Shown piece after piece: positions 1-7,917 of a DNA stretch of 37,131 nucleotides. The translations under genes and the position numbers were made by a program. The stretch lies in NCBI RefSeq assembly GCF_020521235.1, contig NZ_BLAY01000098.1, forward strand, positions 1 to 37,131, read 5' to 3'. The notes under the pieces were generated by a model, which was not told the origin of the DNA, did no database searches, and was given only the letters and a program-made list of their open reading frames with translations. Origin of the DNA: Microseira wollei NIES-4236. Lineage in GTDB: Bacteria > Cyanobacteriota > Cyanobacteriia > Cyanobacteriales > Aerosakkonemataceae. Each line of letters begins with the position of its first letter. The stretch's first letter is position 1.

Positions 1-127
1 ATTGTTGCAACAGGTGCAAGATATTAGTTGACATAGTTATGTCAGCATAGGGCGGGCAGAATGCCCACCCCACAAGAGTTACAGATCTCTTGTGGGGTGG
101 GAGTCCCGCCTGCCCGGTGTTCGCTTT
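1..127. repeat. 127-bp direct repeat, copy 1
   Basis: This stretch recurs almost base for base at 205-331 (offset 204). Each copy contains a perfect 15-bp inverted repeat, 64-78 paired with 87-101 here, separated by 8 bases. Imperfect outer GGGCGGGC/GCCTGCCC arms extend the hairpin. The window starts inside or at the edge of the unit, so its true left end is unknown. No coding potential is seen. Confidence 0.9.
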
Positions 128-153
128 TCTCGTTTTCTCGTTCCCAGGTTTTT

Positions 154-182
154 CTCGTTCCCAGGTTGAACCTGGGAACGAG
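154..182. repeat. Palindromic hairpin element
   Basis: CTCGTTCCCAGGTT is followed directly by its reverse complement, giving a 14-bp stem with almost no loop. A partial direct copy of the left arm (CTCGTTCCCAGG) sits just upstream at about 138-149. Similar GTTCCCAGG arms recur after psaA (7730-7754), so this is probably an interspersed repeat family and not a local regulatory site. Confidence 0.7.
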
Positions 183-204
183 GGTTTGGAGGCTCCGCCT
201 GCCG

Positions 205-331
205 ATTGTTGCAACAGGTGCAAGATATTAGTTGACATAGTTATGTCAGCATAGGGCGGGCAGAATGCCCACCCCACAAGAGTTACAGATCTCTTGTGGG
301 GTGGGAGTCCCGCCTGCCCGGTGTTCGCTTT
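205..331. repeat. 127-bp direct repeat, copy 2
   Basis: Second copy of the unit at 1-127, with the same internal 15-bp stem (268-282 with 291-305). The two copies flank a different palindrome at 154-182. The near identity of the copies points to a recent tandem-type duplication. Confidence 0.9.
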
Positions 332-513
332 ACTTATATTCACCTGCTTACAGCGGATTGCAAGTGAGTGAGGGAAAGCCTTTTGGCGCAAGGCAAGTGT
401 AGCGGCACCCGCGCATGGTGCCCGCACACTGCGAAGGAAGGTGTACCTCATGCGGGTGCAATCCGCTGTAATATCATGTCCTTAGGCATCGGTAGTGCGT
501 TACGAAGACAGCT

Positions 514-656
514 AATATCATGTCCGTTGAATTGCCCATAATAAAAAAACCTCACCGCGTCGTTGCGTAGGGAACATGATAGATATCTCGGACAAACAGA
601 TAACCTTGATCGTGTTCCCTACTCCTAATTATGGGTAATCTTAAGGACATGATATT
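514..656 (-). mobile_element. MITE-like palindrome-ended element, copy A
   Basis: The element is bounded by AATATCATGTCC (514-525) and its reverse complement (645-656). The inverted similarity continues inward through ATTGCCCATAAT / ATTATGGGTAAT, giving termini of about 29 bp. Read on the minus strand, the interior has a stem (GGGAACACGAT / ATCATGTTCCC) closed on a loop that contains 23 bases identical to a second copy at 15198-15220. It has no ORF, so it would be non-autonomous. Copy B at 15141-15275 has different stem bases that still pair. Confidence 0.7.
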
Positions 657-1230
657 ATATCATGTCCTTAGGCATCGGCATTGCACGCGGGGGGCGGGTT
701 TATCAACACAGTTCGCTTCCGATCAAAGATTGATGGGTTATCCCGCCCCTACAGCACCATTAACCATACAAGTCCGATACGAAGGGACTCGATATAACGC
801 ACTCTGCATGCAGAAATTTTGCGTAAGTCTTGTTTACGAAGAAACCCGGTTGCTGGCATCGTCGTGCATAGGTTCTGGGATCAAAACCCGGTTTCTTGGC
901 GTCAGTCCTGAACCTTTTGGATTTGGGTTTCGTTACCTCAACCCAACCTACCGAGATCGAGATAAAAACCATATAATTCATCAAATGTCAACCCGTCTTA
1001 GAAGGAATTTTAAGGCGGGTTAACCATAAAATTACAGGGGTGAGAGTGGGTAGGGCGAAAAAAATCCCCAAATCCATATAACTTAAAGGTTTCATCGATC
1101 CATATTCGGCAACTACACCTTAGAATAAGGCAGTAAAACTTCGAGCGGATGGGCATTTCAGAGATTTTGAATTGAAATACCCCCGCTCATATAGCGCGAC
1201 TGGGCCTTTTTGCCAAGACCCGGAAGCGTT

Positions 1231-1266
1231 GAAGACGCCCCACGCCCGCATTCGGGATGGGGCTTC
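1231..1266 (+). promoter_or_regulatory. Hairpin in the hup leader
   Basis: GAAG...GCCCCA...CCCG / CGGG..TGGGG.CTTC can fold into an interrupted stem about 40 bases upstream of the HU start. It is not followed by a T run, so it looks like a leader structure or a repeat and not a terminator. Its function is unknown. Confidence 0.35.
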
Positions 1267-1307
1267 CACATCGACAAAGCAGATTTCTCTAAGGAGATCG
1301 GAAAAAA

Positions 1308-1589
1308 ATGAATAAAGGCGAATTAGTGGATGTTGTAGCCGATAAGGCCAATGTCACCAAGAAACAAGCAGACGCAGTGTTGACAGCCGCCCTAGAGGCG
1401 ATTGTGGAAGCGGTGTCCTCCGGGGATAAAGTGACCCTGGTGGGCTTTGGCTCGTTTGAGCCACGGGAACGCAAAGCGCGGGAAGGTCGCAATCCTAAAA
1501 CGGGCGACAAAATGGAAATCCCGGCAACGAAAGTGCCTGCCTTTTCTCCTGGCAAGCTGTTTAAAGAAAAAGTCGCGCCCCCAAAATAG
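1308..1589 (+). CDS. hup: HU-family DNA-binding protein
   Basis: A 93-residue histone-like protein, the usual length for HU. HU dimers bend and compact DNA and help with replication, recombination and transcription in the nucleoid. The N terminus MNKGELVDVVADKA, the central GFGSFEPRERKAREGRNPKTG (the DNA-binding arm signature) and the Lys-rich end FKEKV are all canonical. The ATG at 1308 follows a strong AAGGAG (1291-1296). The gene is probably monocistronic or loosely coupled to the next gene, whose start lies 25 bases past this stop. Identification is secure by family. Which HU paralogue it is cannot be said. Confidence 0.97.
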   Translation: MNKGELVDVVADKANVTKKQADAVLTAALEAIVEAVSSGDKVTLVGFGSFEPRERKAREGRNPKTGDKMEIPATKVPAFSPGKLFKEKVAPPK

Positions 1590-1614
1590 GGGACTTCAAA
1601 GGAAGAATCGAAGC

Positions 1615-2688
1615 TTGAATCGACCAAAGCACGGGGGGAACTTAGCTTGGGCAGCCGCAGTTGCAGGCTGTCCCCCCACCGCTATTGTTGATTTTTCTGC
1701 GAGTATCAGCCCGTTGGGACCACCGGAATCAGTGCTGGCGGCGATTGTTGCCCACCTACAAGACACTAGGGCATATCCCGATCCAGACTATTCCGAACTG
1801 CGGGCAATTCTCGCTATGGCGCATCATCTACCATCTGACTGGATTTTGCCAGGGAACGGCTCTGCGGAACTGCTGACTTGGGCAGCAAGGGAGTTATCGG
1901 AACTCGAAGCCACTTACCTGGTAACGCCAGCCTTTGGCGACTATTTCAGGGCACTCTTGGCGTTTAAGGCCAAGGTGTTAAAGTGGCCTTTGGTTAATGG
2001 GTCGTGGGTAATGAGTAATAGGGCAGAAGCTAGCCAATTACCCATTACCAATTCCCGAACGGGTCTACTGCTGAATAACCCCCACAATCCGACGGGTCAG
2101 TTATTTTCACGGGAAACGATTCTGCCGTTGTTGGATCAATTCGCGTTGGTGGTGGTGGATGAAGCTTTTATGGACTTTGTACCGCCCCACCAACAGCAAA
2201 GCTTGATTCGGTTGGTGCCGGAGTATCCGAATTTGGTAATTCTGCGAAGTCTGACCAAATTCTACAGCCTTCCAGGACTGCGATTGGGTTATGCGATCGC
2301 GCATCCAAATCGACTCCGGCAATGGCAGCAGTGGCGCGATCCTTGGCCTGTCAACGTTTTAGCCGCCGCCGCCACCGTTGCTGCCTTACAAGATAAAGCG
2401 TTTGAGCAGCTTTCTTGGGATTGGCTGAGTGGGGCTAGACCCCGGTTATTTCAAGGTCTTGCTGAATTACCGGGGTTACATCCCTACAGGAGTGCTGCCA
2501 ATTTCTTACTTGTACAGTCGGAACAATCTAGCGTTCTGATTCAGGAGAAGTTACTCAAGCAGAGTCGGATTCTGATCCGCGATTGCGTTAGCTTTCCAGA
2601 ACTAGGCGATCGCTTTTTCCGGGTAGCCGTTCGTTCCCCAGCCGATAACCAACGCCTGATTGAAGGATTGGCACAAATCCTCAATTAA
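1615..2688 (+). CDS. cobD: Threonine-phosphate decarboxylase (CobC/CobD family), PLP-dependent
   Basis: A 357-residue fold-type I PLP enzyme of the histidinol-phosphate aminotransferase-like family that decarboxylates L-threonine phosphate to aminopropanol phosphate for the lower-loop linker of (pseudo)cobalamin. Visible motifs: GNGSAELL (about residues 80-87), NNPHNPTG (154-161), DEAFMDF (183-189) and the PLP-lysine segment SLTKFYSLPGLRLGY with Lys about 215. I chose TTG at 1615, preceded by AAAGGAAG (1598-1605), because the longer in-frame extension to 1447 would overlap hup out of frame and translates to low-quality sequence. About 20 residues near 129-150 come from an interspersed repeat (see 1993-2056). 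Plain histidinol-phosphate aminotransferase is the main alternative, but length and N terminus favour CobC/CobD. Confidence 0.85.
   Translation: MNRPKHGGNLAWAAAVAGCPPTAIVDFSASISPLGPPESVLAAIVAHLQDTRAYPDPDYSELRAILAMAHHLPSDWILPGNGSAELLTWAARELSELEATYLVTPAFGDYFRALLAFKAKVLKWPLVNGSWVMSNRAEASQLPITNSRTGLLLNNPHNPTGQLFSRETILPLLDQFALVVVDEAFMDFVPPHQQQSLIRLVPEYPNLVILRSLTKFYSLPGLRLGYAIAHPNRLRQWQQWRDPWPVNVLAAAATVAALQDKAFEQLSWDWLSGARPRLFQGLAELPGLHPYRSAANFLLVQSEQSSVLIQEKLLKQSRILIRDCVSFPELGDRFFRVAVRSPADNQRLIEGLAQILN
1993..2056. repeat. In-frame interspersed repeat inside the cobD-type gene
   Basis: GTTAATGGGTCGTGGGTAAT on one side and CCAATTACCCATTACCAATT on the other form an inverted pair. They match the TAATGGGTAATGGG / CAATTACCAATTACC repeats seen between genes (about 7760-7880, 10150-10190, 26080-26100). 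Here the unit is read through in frame and encodes a loop between the strand ending VLKWPL and TGLLLNNPHNPTG. Confidence 0.65.
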
Positions 2689-2787
2689 AATAATTGCCAA
2701 TTTCAGATAACAGACTTGCAGATTTAAATATCAATCTGAAACCAACAAGGGGCGTCATATCATGTTGGGTAGCAACCGTTGTGTAAC

Positions 2788-2855
2788 TGCGAGCTTGCTA
2801 ATCGCTAATGGCTGCTCTGGAGACAATTAGCAAGCTCGCAATTAGCAAGCTCGCA
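2788..2855. repeat. AATTAGCAAGCTCGC palindrome and direct repeat
   Basis: TGCGAGCTTGCTAAT (2788-2802) is the exact reverse complement of ATTAGCAAGCTCGCA (2826-2840), which is then repeated head to tail at 2841-2855. A solo AAACCGGGTTTCT motif follows (about 2871-2884). The intergenic stretch 2689-2937 otherwise shows nothing that can be named. Confidence 0.75.
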
Positions 2856-2937
2856 ATTCGCCATTTCTAAAAAACCGGGTTTCTGGACAGGTATAATTCT
2901 TCAATCCCAAATCTGAAATCTCAAATCTCCAATCCCT

Positions 2938-4401
2938 ATGGTTGACTACGATCTAGTTGTAATTGGCGGTACTCCTGCGGGGATTTATGCTGCGATCAAA
3001 GCAACTTATTTGAAAGCCCGCGTTGCTTTGGTAGCTTTGCCGCTTTTAGGTTCAAGTTGGTCGGAATCTTTTGCTAAATACGGCAAAGCTTTAAACCAAG
3101 TTGGGCGGGTAGCCCATCAGATGCGGAGCGCGAAAGCGTTTGGCGTAAATTTGGAATTAGATGAAAAAATTGTCCTGCCAAAAGTGGGGGTGCAATTTAC
3201 CGAAGCGCTCAAATGGGCTAAAGGTTCAGTCGCTGCTTTAGATGAACAACACTCACCAGCAGTTTTGGCGGCATTGGGCGTTGATGTTATTTTTGGGGCG
3301 GGGGAATTTTGTCGCCGCCCTTACTTGGGGTTTGTGGTTAACGAGCAAATCTTGCGCTCGCGTACTTACCTAATCGCCACCGGATCTCGTCCCATGATTC
3401 CAGAAATTGACGGGTTGCAAAGTGCTGGCTATCTCACTCCCGATACTATCTGGCAGCAAGCTAATATTAAACTACCCAAAACCTTAAGTATCATCGGCGG
3501 CGACCCGCAAGCAATTGAATTAGCTCAGACTTTTACCAGATTTGGTTCTAGCGTTACCCTAGTTGTCAGCAGTCCCCAAATTTTACCTAAAGAAGATGCA
3601 GAAGCTAATCTGTTAATTCAAGCGCAATTAGAAGCCGAGGGCGTTCGCGTTCTGACAGATCGCCGAGTGACTCAAGTCAAGTGGATTCAAGATAAAAAGT
3701 GGATTCAAGCCGGGGATCAAGCGATTGAAGCCGATGAAATTTTAGTCGCGATTGGTCAGCAGCCCCACGTCGATAATTTAAATTTAGAATCCGTGGGGGT
3801 TGAGGTAAACGAACGCGGCATTCGCGTCAACCCAAAATTGCAAACATCTAACTCCCGAATATATGCTTGTGGCGATGTTTTGGGGGGCTATCGGTTCGCC
3901 CACGTGGCTACTTATGAAGCCAGAATTGCTTTGAAAAATCTGCTATTTTTCCCTTTTTACAAGGTCGATTATCGCTACATTCCCTGGGCAATCTTTTCCG
4001 ATCCCGAATTGGCACGGGTGGGTTTAACCGAAGAACAAGCAAGCCGCCGCTATGGGGATGATGTCATGGTTTTGCGCCGGTATTTTAAAGGTGTGGATCA
4101 AGCCCAAATGCGCGGGGAAACCACGGGTTTTTGTAAAATTTTAGTGCTGAAAAACGGTGAAATTATCGGTGCCCATTTGGTGGGACCAGAAGCTAGCGAG
4201 TTAATTGGCGCCATCGCTCTGGCTATGCAAAAGCGAATTAAAGTGGAGGCGATCGCTCATCTTCCCACTATTTTTCCCACCCTGGGTGACATTAATGCCC
4301 AAACTGCTTCCGACTGGAGTCAACAGCTTTTAAACCAAAATCTCTCAAAACAAAACTTCCTAGAAAGCTTTTTCAACATTCGCCGCTCTTGGTCTGCTTG
4401 A
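2938..4401 (+). CDS. FAD/NAD(P)-dependent oxidoreductase, disulfide-reductase-like without the redox cysteines
   Basis: A 487-residue protein with the architecture of the dihydrolipoamide dehydrogenase / mercuric reductase family. It has an N-terminal FAD Rossmann motif GGTPAG (about 10-15), a second nucleotide-binding motif (IIGGDPQAIELA, about 184), the FAD-contact ACGDV (about 311) and the dimerisation domain (PWAIFSDPELARVGLTEEQA). The CxxxxC redox pair expected after the first motif is absent (LLGSSWSESFAKYGKAL instead). The usual HPT near the C terminus reads LPTIFPT. It is therefore probably a flavoprotein dehydrogenase with another acceptor, and the substrate is unknown. The start ATG has no clear Shine-Dalgarno. 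It stands alone between two non-coding stretches. Confidence 0.8.
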   Translation: MVDYDLVVIGGTPAGIYAAIKATYLKARVALVALPLLGSSWSESFAKYGKALNQVGRVAHQMRSAKAFGVNLELDEKIVLPKVGVQFTEALKWAKGSVAALDEQHSPAVLAALGVDVIFGAGEFCRRPYLGFVVNEQILRSRTYLIATGSRPMIPEIDGLQSAGYLTPDTIWQQANIKLPKTLSIIGGDPQAIELAQTFTRFGSSVTLVVSSPQILPKEDAEANLLIQAQLEAEGVRVLTDRRVTQVKWIQDKKWIQAGDQAIEADEILVAIGQQPHVDNLNLESVGVEVNERGIRVNPKLQTSNSRIYACGDVLGGYRFAHVATYEARIALKNLLFFPFYKVDYRYIPWAIFSDPELARVGLTEEQASRRYGDDVMVLRRYFKGVDQAQMRGETTGFCKILVLKNGEIIGAHLVGPEASELIGAIALAMQKRIKVEAIAHLPTIFPTLGDINAQTASDWSQQLLNQNLSKQNFLESFFNIRRSWSA

Positions 4402-4897
4402 TTTAACTTAGCTTATCATAGCTATAAGCTTTAGTTATCTTTATGGAGACGGTAAGTTGGCTTTTTCCAGTTACCAATTACCTATTAGCGATTCCCCTTC
4501 AGCCGCTTTAGCCGTTGTTTTTAGCAATAATTAAATTAACTTAATATTTTGTTAATTTTGGTTCAAAGCCTTGATTGGTAAAGGTTTTGAACTCCCATAT
4601 CTCATAATAAAATTAATATAAATTAACATTAACGGCTGATAGGACTGATTGATGTTGTAGTTTTGCAAAGATAGCTGTCAATGATCTCGAAAATGAGGTA
4701 CAAAACCTCATAGCGAACTTATTCGTTTGTCGTTACAGTGCTTTGCAGCACAGGAAAAACCTAATAGCAAGCAAAAGTCGTAAAGATTAGTTGCAGGCTG
4801 TTGGGCTTTGACCAAGATAAAGTGAACCCGCCGCATCTGGCCTGGGAAACCGCTACGACGGGGAACTTGTACTAACTCCGTAAGGAGCTATTAACTC
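4402..4897 (+). promoter_or_regulatory. Long intergenic leader with candidate regulatory sites
   Basis: About 500 bases with no gene. It is AT-rich at the left end (4500-4640). It holds a perfect 7-bp inverted repeat ATGAGGT-acaaa-ACCTCAT (4693-4711). It also holds a pair of 8-mers, GTTACAGT and TTTGCAGC, spaced by 2 (4732-4749), which loosely fits the HLR1 pattern bound by the photosystem-gene regulator RpaB. The fit is imperfect. The stretch is probably the promoter region for the 4898 ORF and possibly for the psaAB unit. Confidence 0.35.
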
Positions 4898-5266
4898 ATG
4901 ATACACCATGAAGCTGAACTCCAGAATCCGAAAGGAACTGGGTTATATGTTGATGGCAATTTTCTCCCCTTGGGAAAATGCTTGACAAAACACCCAACTA
5001 GGTGGGAAAAATGTTGTCAACAGGTCATCAGTCAGAAAGATGGGCTGAGATTAGCTGAGCGATTAAGAGCGATCGCCTGTGTTAAGGCTCCTATGGATTT
5101 ACCAGAGGAGTGGGGAGAGTCTGTTTCCAGTTTTTTAGCAAGAAATAACGTAGTTTGTGCCGTAGTAGCGAAATCCAACGGCAGAAATTGGGTTGTTTCC
5201 GGGCATGACCGCCGGGGATTTTCCCACCCGACGCGGAGCGATCGCTTTGGCTCGTTCCTCACTTGA
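4898..5266 (+). CDS. Hypothetical protein upstream of psaA
   Basis: A 122-residue ORF with ATG at 4898 and a good AAGGAG (4881-4886) upstream. I do not recognise a family. It has no signal peptide or membrane segment and several cysteines (about 28, 39, 40, 61, 87). The last 20 codons run through CGGAGCGATCGC, a HIP1-containing repeat-like stretch, so the native C terminus may have been altered. It lies 164 bases upstream of psaA in the same direction and could share its transcript. The strong ribosome-binding site is the main support that it is translated. Confidence 0.5.
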   Translation: MIHHEAELQNPKGTGLYVDGNFLPLGKCLTKHPTRWEKCCQQVISQKDGLRLAERLRAIACVKAPMDLPEEWGESVSSFLARNNVVCAVVAKSNGRNWVVSGHDRRGFSHPTRSDRFGSFLT

Positions 5267-5335
5267 ACCTTTTCCTTTCCACAGGAAAGCTTGGGTGAGG
5301 AAATACCTTCATGGGTTGTTTCATGTGCTTTTGTT

Positions 5336-5386
5336 ATTGGTCAAAAGTGCTGAATTGATAAGTCATGCCAATGACTTAAGACCAAT
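5336..5386 (+). promoter_or_regulatory. Nested inverted repeats in the psaA leader
   Basis: ATTGGTC (5336-5342) pairs with GACCAAT (5380-5386). Inside it, AAGTCAT (5360-5366) pairs with ATGACTT (5371-5377) across GCCA. The structure ends 44 bases before the psaA ATG. It could be a leader hairpin or a dyad operator for light-dependent control. No direct evidence separates these. Confidence 0.45.
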
Positions 5387-5430
5387 CAGCGATGACTAAT
5401 AACTAATAACCCTCATCAAGGAGAGAGTTA

Positions 5431-7725
5431 ATGACCATTAGTCCTCCAGAGCGGGAGGCGAAGGTCAGGGTCGTGGTTGATAAAGACCCGGTGCCAACTT
5501 CATTTGAAAAATGGGGACAACCGGGACACTTTGACCGCACTCTGGCACGGGGTCCAAAAACAACAACTTGGATTTGGAACCTGCACGCCAACGCTCACGA
5601 TTTCGATAGCCACACCAGCGACTTAGAAGATGTTTCGCGCAAAATTTTCAGCGCCCACTTCGGTCACCTGGCAGTTATTTTTATCTGGCTTAGCGGCATG
5701 TATTTTCATGGCGCTAAGTTCTCCAACTACGAAGCTTGGCTAGCTAATCCCTTGGGAATTAAGCCTAGCGCGCAAGTAGTGTGGCCCATCGTGGGTCAAG
5801 AAATCCTTAACGCCGATGTCGGCGGCGGTTTCCACGGGATTCAGATCACTTCCGGTCTGTTCTACTGGTGGCGCGCCAACGGCATCACGAACTCGTTCCA
5901 GCTCTATTGCACCGCTATCGGGGCATTAGTGATGGCAGGCTTAATGCTATTCGCGGGTTGGTTCCACTATCACAAACGCGCTCCCAAACTGGAATGGTTC
6001 CAGAATGTGGAGTCGATGATGAACCACCACCTGGCAGGATTGCTGGGTTGCGGATGCTTGGGTTATGCCGGACAGCAAATCCACATCTCGATGCCGATCA
6101 CGGCTTGCTTGGATGCGATCGATGCTGGAAAACCCTTGACGATTGGCGGTAAACTCATCAAGACGGCGGCAGATATTCCTTTGCCCCACGAGTGGATGTT
6201 GAATTCCAGCTTGATGACGGATCTTTACCCCAGCTTTGCTAAGGGATTGACGCCGTTCTTCACGTTGAACTGGGGCGCTTATTCCGACTTCCTCACCTTC
6301 AAGGGAGGTCTGAACCCAGTTACAGGTAGCTTGTGGCTGTCGGATACGGCACACCACCACCTGGCATTAGCCGTCCTGTTCATCATTGCCGGTCACATGT
6401 ACCGGACGAACTGGGGCATCGGTCACAGCTTCAAGGAAATCCTGGAAGCTCACAAAGGACCCTTTACTGGCGAAGGTCATAAAGGGATGTACGAAATCTT
6501 CACGACTTCTTGGCACTGCCAACTGTCGTGGAACCTGCAATGGATGGGTTCGCTGAGCATCATCGTGGCACACCACATGTATGCGATGCCGCCTTATCCT
6601 TATCAAGCGATCGATTACGCGACGCAGCTATCTTTATTCACTCACCACATGTGGATCGGCGGCTTCCTGATTGTAGGCGCTGCTGCCCACGCGGCAATCT
6701 TCATGGTGCGGGACTACGACCCAGCGGTTCACCAAAACAACCTGCTGGATCGGGTAATCCGTCACCGGGATGCCATTATTTCTCACCTCAACTGGGTATG
6801 TATTTTCCTGGGCTTCCACAGCTTCGGTCTGTACATCCACAACGACACCATGCGTGCCTGGGGTCGTCCTCAAGACATGTTCTCGGATACGGCAATTCAA
6901 CTACAACCCGTATTCGCTCAGTGGGTACAAAATATCCACACCTTGGCTCCCGGAAATACAGCGCCCCATGCGCTGGCTACGGTTAGCCATGCCTTCGGCG
7001 GCGGCGTTGTCGCAGTCGGCGGTAAGGTGGCGATGATGCCGATTGCGTTGGGAACGGCGGACTTTATGGTTCACCACATCCACGCTTTCACCATCCACGT
7101 CACAGCACTGATTCTGCTCAAAGGCGTGCTGTTTGCCCGCAGTTCGCGCCTGATTCCAGACAAAGCCAACTTGGGCTTCCGCTTCCCCTGCGATGGTCCG
7201 GGACGGGGCGGCACCTGCCAGGTTTCTGGTTGGGACCACGTCTTCCTGGGTCTGTTCTGGATGTATAACTGTCTGTCAGTTGTACTGTTCCACTTCAGCT
7301 GGAAGATGCAATCCGATGTGTGGGGAACTGTTGCCAGCGATGGTACCGTATCTCACGTCACGGGCGGTAATTTCGCGGCTGGTGCCATCACAATTAATGG
7401 ATGGCTGCGGGACTTCCTGTGGGCGCAAGCTTCTCAGGTAATCAACTCCTACGGCTCAGCGCTGTCTGCATACGGCCTGATGTTCCTGGGCGCTCACTTC
7501 GTTTGGGCGTTTAGCTTGATGTTCTTGTTCAGCGGTCGCGGCTACTGGCAAGAATTAATCGAGTCCATCGTTTGGGCGCACAACAAGCTGAAAGTGGCTC
7601 CGGCAATCCAACCTCGCGCTCTGAGCATCATTCAGGGACGTGCGGTGGGTGTAGCTCACTACCTCTTGGGAGGAATTGCCACAACCTGGGCATTCTTCCT
7701 AGCTCGCTCGCTGTCAATTGGCTAA
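5431..7725 (+). CDS. psaA: Photosystem I P700 chlorophyll a apoprotein A1
   Basis: A 764-residue PsaA, slightly longer than the usual ~750. With PsaB it forms the thylakoid heterodimer that binds P700, the antenna chlorophylls, A0, A1 and the FX cluster, and carries out light-driven electron transfer to FA/FB. The 4Fe-4S FX loop [12 protein letters not shown] places its ligands at Cys587 and Cys596. Many His-rich membrane helices are evident ([24 protein letters not shown]). ATG at 5431 follows AAGGAGAG (5420-5427). psaB follows 192 bases downstream, the standard cyanobacterial order. Identification is certain. Confidence 0.99.
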   Translation: MTISPPEREAKVRVVVDKDPVPTSFEKWGQPGHFDRTLARGPKTTTWIWNLHANAHDFDSHTSDLEDVSRKIFSAHFGHLAVIFIWLSGMYFHGAKFSNYEAWLANPLGIKPSAQVVWPIVGQEILNADVGGGFHGIQITSGLFYWWRANGITNSFQLYCTAIGALVMAGLMLFAGWFHYHKRAPKLEWFQNVESMMNHHLAGLLGCGCLGYAGQQIHISMPITACLDAIDAGKPLTIGGKLIKTAADIPLPHEWMLNSSLMTDLYPSFAKGLTPFFTLNWGAYSDFLTFKGGLNPVTGSLWLSDTAHHHLALAVLFIIAGHMYRTNWGIGHSFKEILEAHKGPFTGEGHKGMYEIFTTSWHCQLSWNLQWMGSLSIIVAHHMYAMPPYPYQAIDYATQLSLFTHHMWIGGFLIVGAAAHAAIFMVRDYDPAVHQNNLLDRVIRHRDAIISHLNWVCIFLGFHSFGLYIHNDTMRAWGRPQDMFSDTAIQLQPVFAQWVQNIHTLAPGNTAPHALATVSHAFGGGVVAVGGKVAMMPIALGTADFMVHHIHAFTIHVTALILLKGVLFARSSRLIPDKANLGFRFPCDGPGRGGTCQVSGWDHVFLGLFWMYNCLSVVLFHFSWKMQSDVWGTVASDGTVSHVTGGNFAAGAITINGWLRDFLWAQASQVINSYGSALSAYGLMFLGAHFVWAFSLMFLFSGRGYWQELIESIVWAHNKLKVAPAIQPRALSIIQGRAVGVAHYLLGGIATTWAFFLARSLSIG

Positions 7726-7729
7726 TGGC

Positions 7730-7754
7730 GTTCCCAGGCGACCGCCTGGGGAAC
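7730..7754 (+). repeat. Hairpin just after psaA
   Basis: GTTCCCAGGC ... GCCTGGGGAAC forms a stem of about 10 bp with one bulge, five bases after the psaA stop. No T run follows. It matches the arms of the hairpin repeat at 154-182, so it is a repeat insertion. It may still act as a processing or attenuation structure in the psaAB transcript. Confidence 0.55.
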
Positions 7755-7759
7755 AAGAG

Positions 7760-7880
7760 GTAATGGGTAATGGGTAATGGGTCGTTTTGGATTTTGGATT
7801 GAATCCCAATTAGCGGTCTGAAATTTGAAATTACTATTGCCAATTACCAATTACCAATTAGCAATTAGCAATTAGCAAAA
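7760..7880. repeat. Short tandemly repeated repeats in the psaA-psaB spacer
   Basis: The spacer holds GGTAATGGGTAATGGGTAATGG at the left and CAATTACCAATTACCAATTAGCAATTAGC at the right, roughly inverted to each other. They are heptamer-type short repeats typical of cyanobacterial intergenic DNA. They fill most of the spacer up to about 40 bases before psaB. No Shine-Dalgarno is visible immediately before the psaB ATG. Confidence 0.75.
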
Positions 7881-7917
7881 ACAAACAAGTTGACAAGACT
7901 CAAAACAACATTCGAGT

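Larger units (their letters stand above)
332..1290. other. Non-coding repeat-rich region
   Basis: No convincing gene is seen over about 950 bases. It holds copies of the AATATCATGTCC terminal motif (about 472, 514, 645 and 658), a MITE-like element (514-656), two AAACCCGGTTTCT-type motifs (about 841-853 and 883-897) and GCGGGTTT-type arms. The open frames present run through these repeats and have no family resemblance. Confidence 0.6.

Noticed and set aside
631-1023. 130-codon frame on the plus strand
   Set aside because: It runs through palindromes and AAACCCGGTTTCT repeats, has no ribosome-binding site, and its translation resembles no family.
1447-1614. N-terminal extension of the cobD-type gene to ATG 1447
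   Set aside because: It overlaps hup out of frame, is full of Lys/Arg with no family match, and TTG 1615 has a proper ribosome-binding site and the expected protein length.
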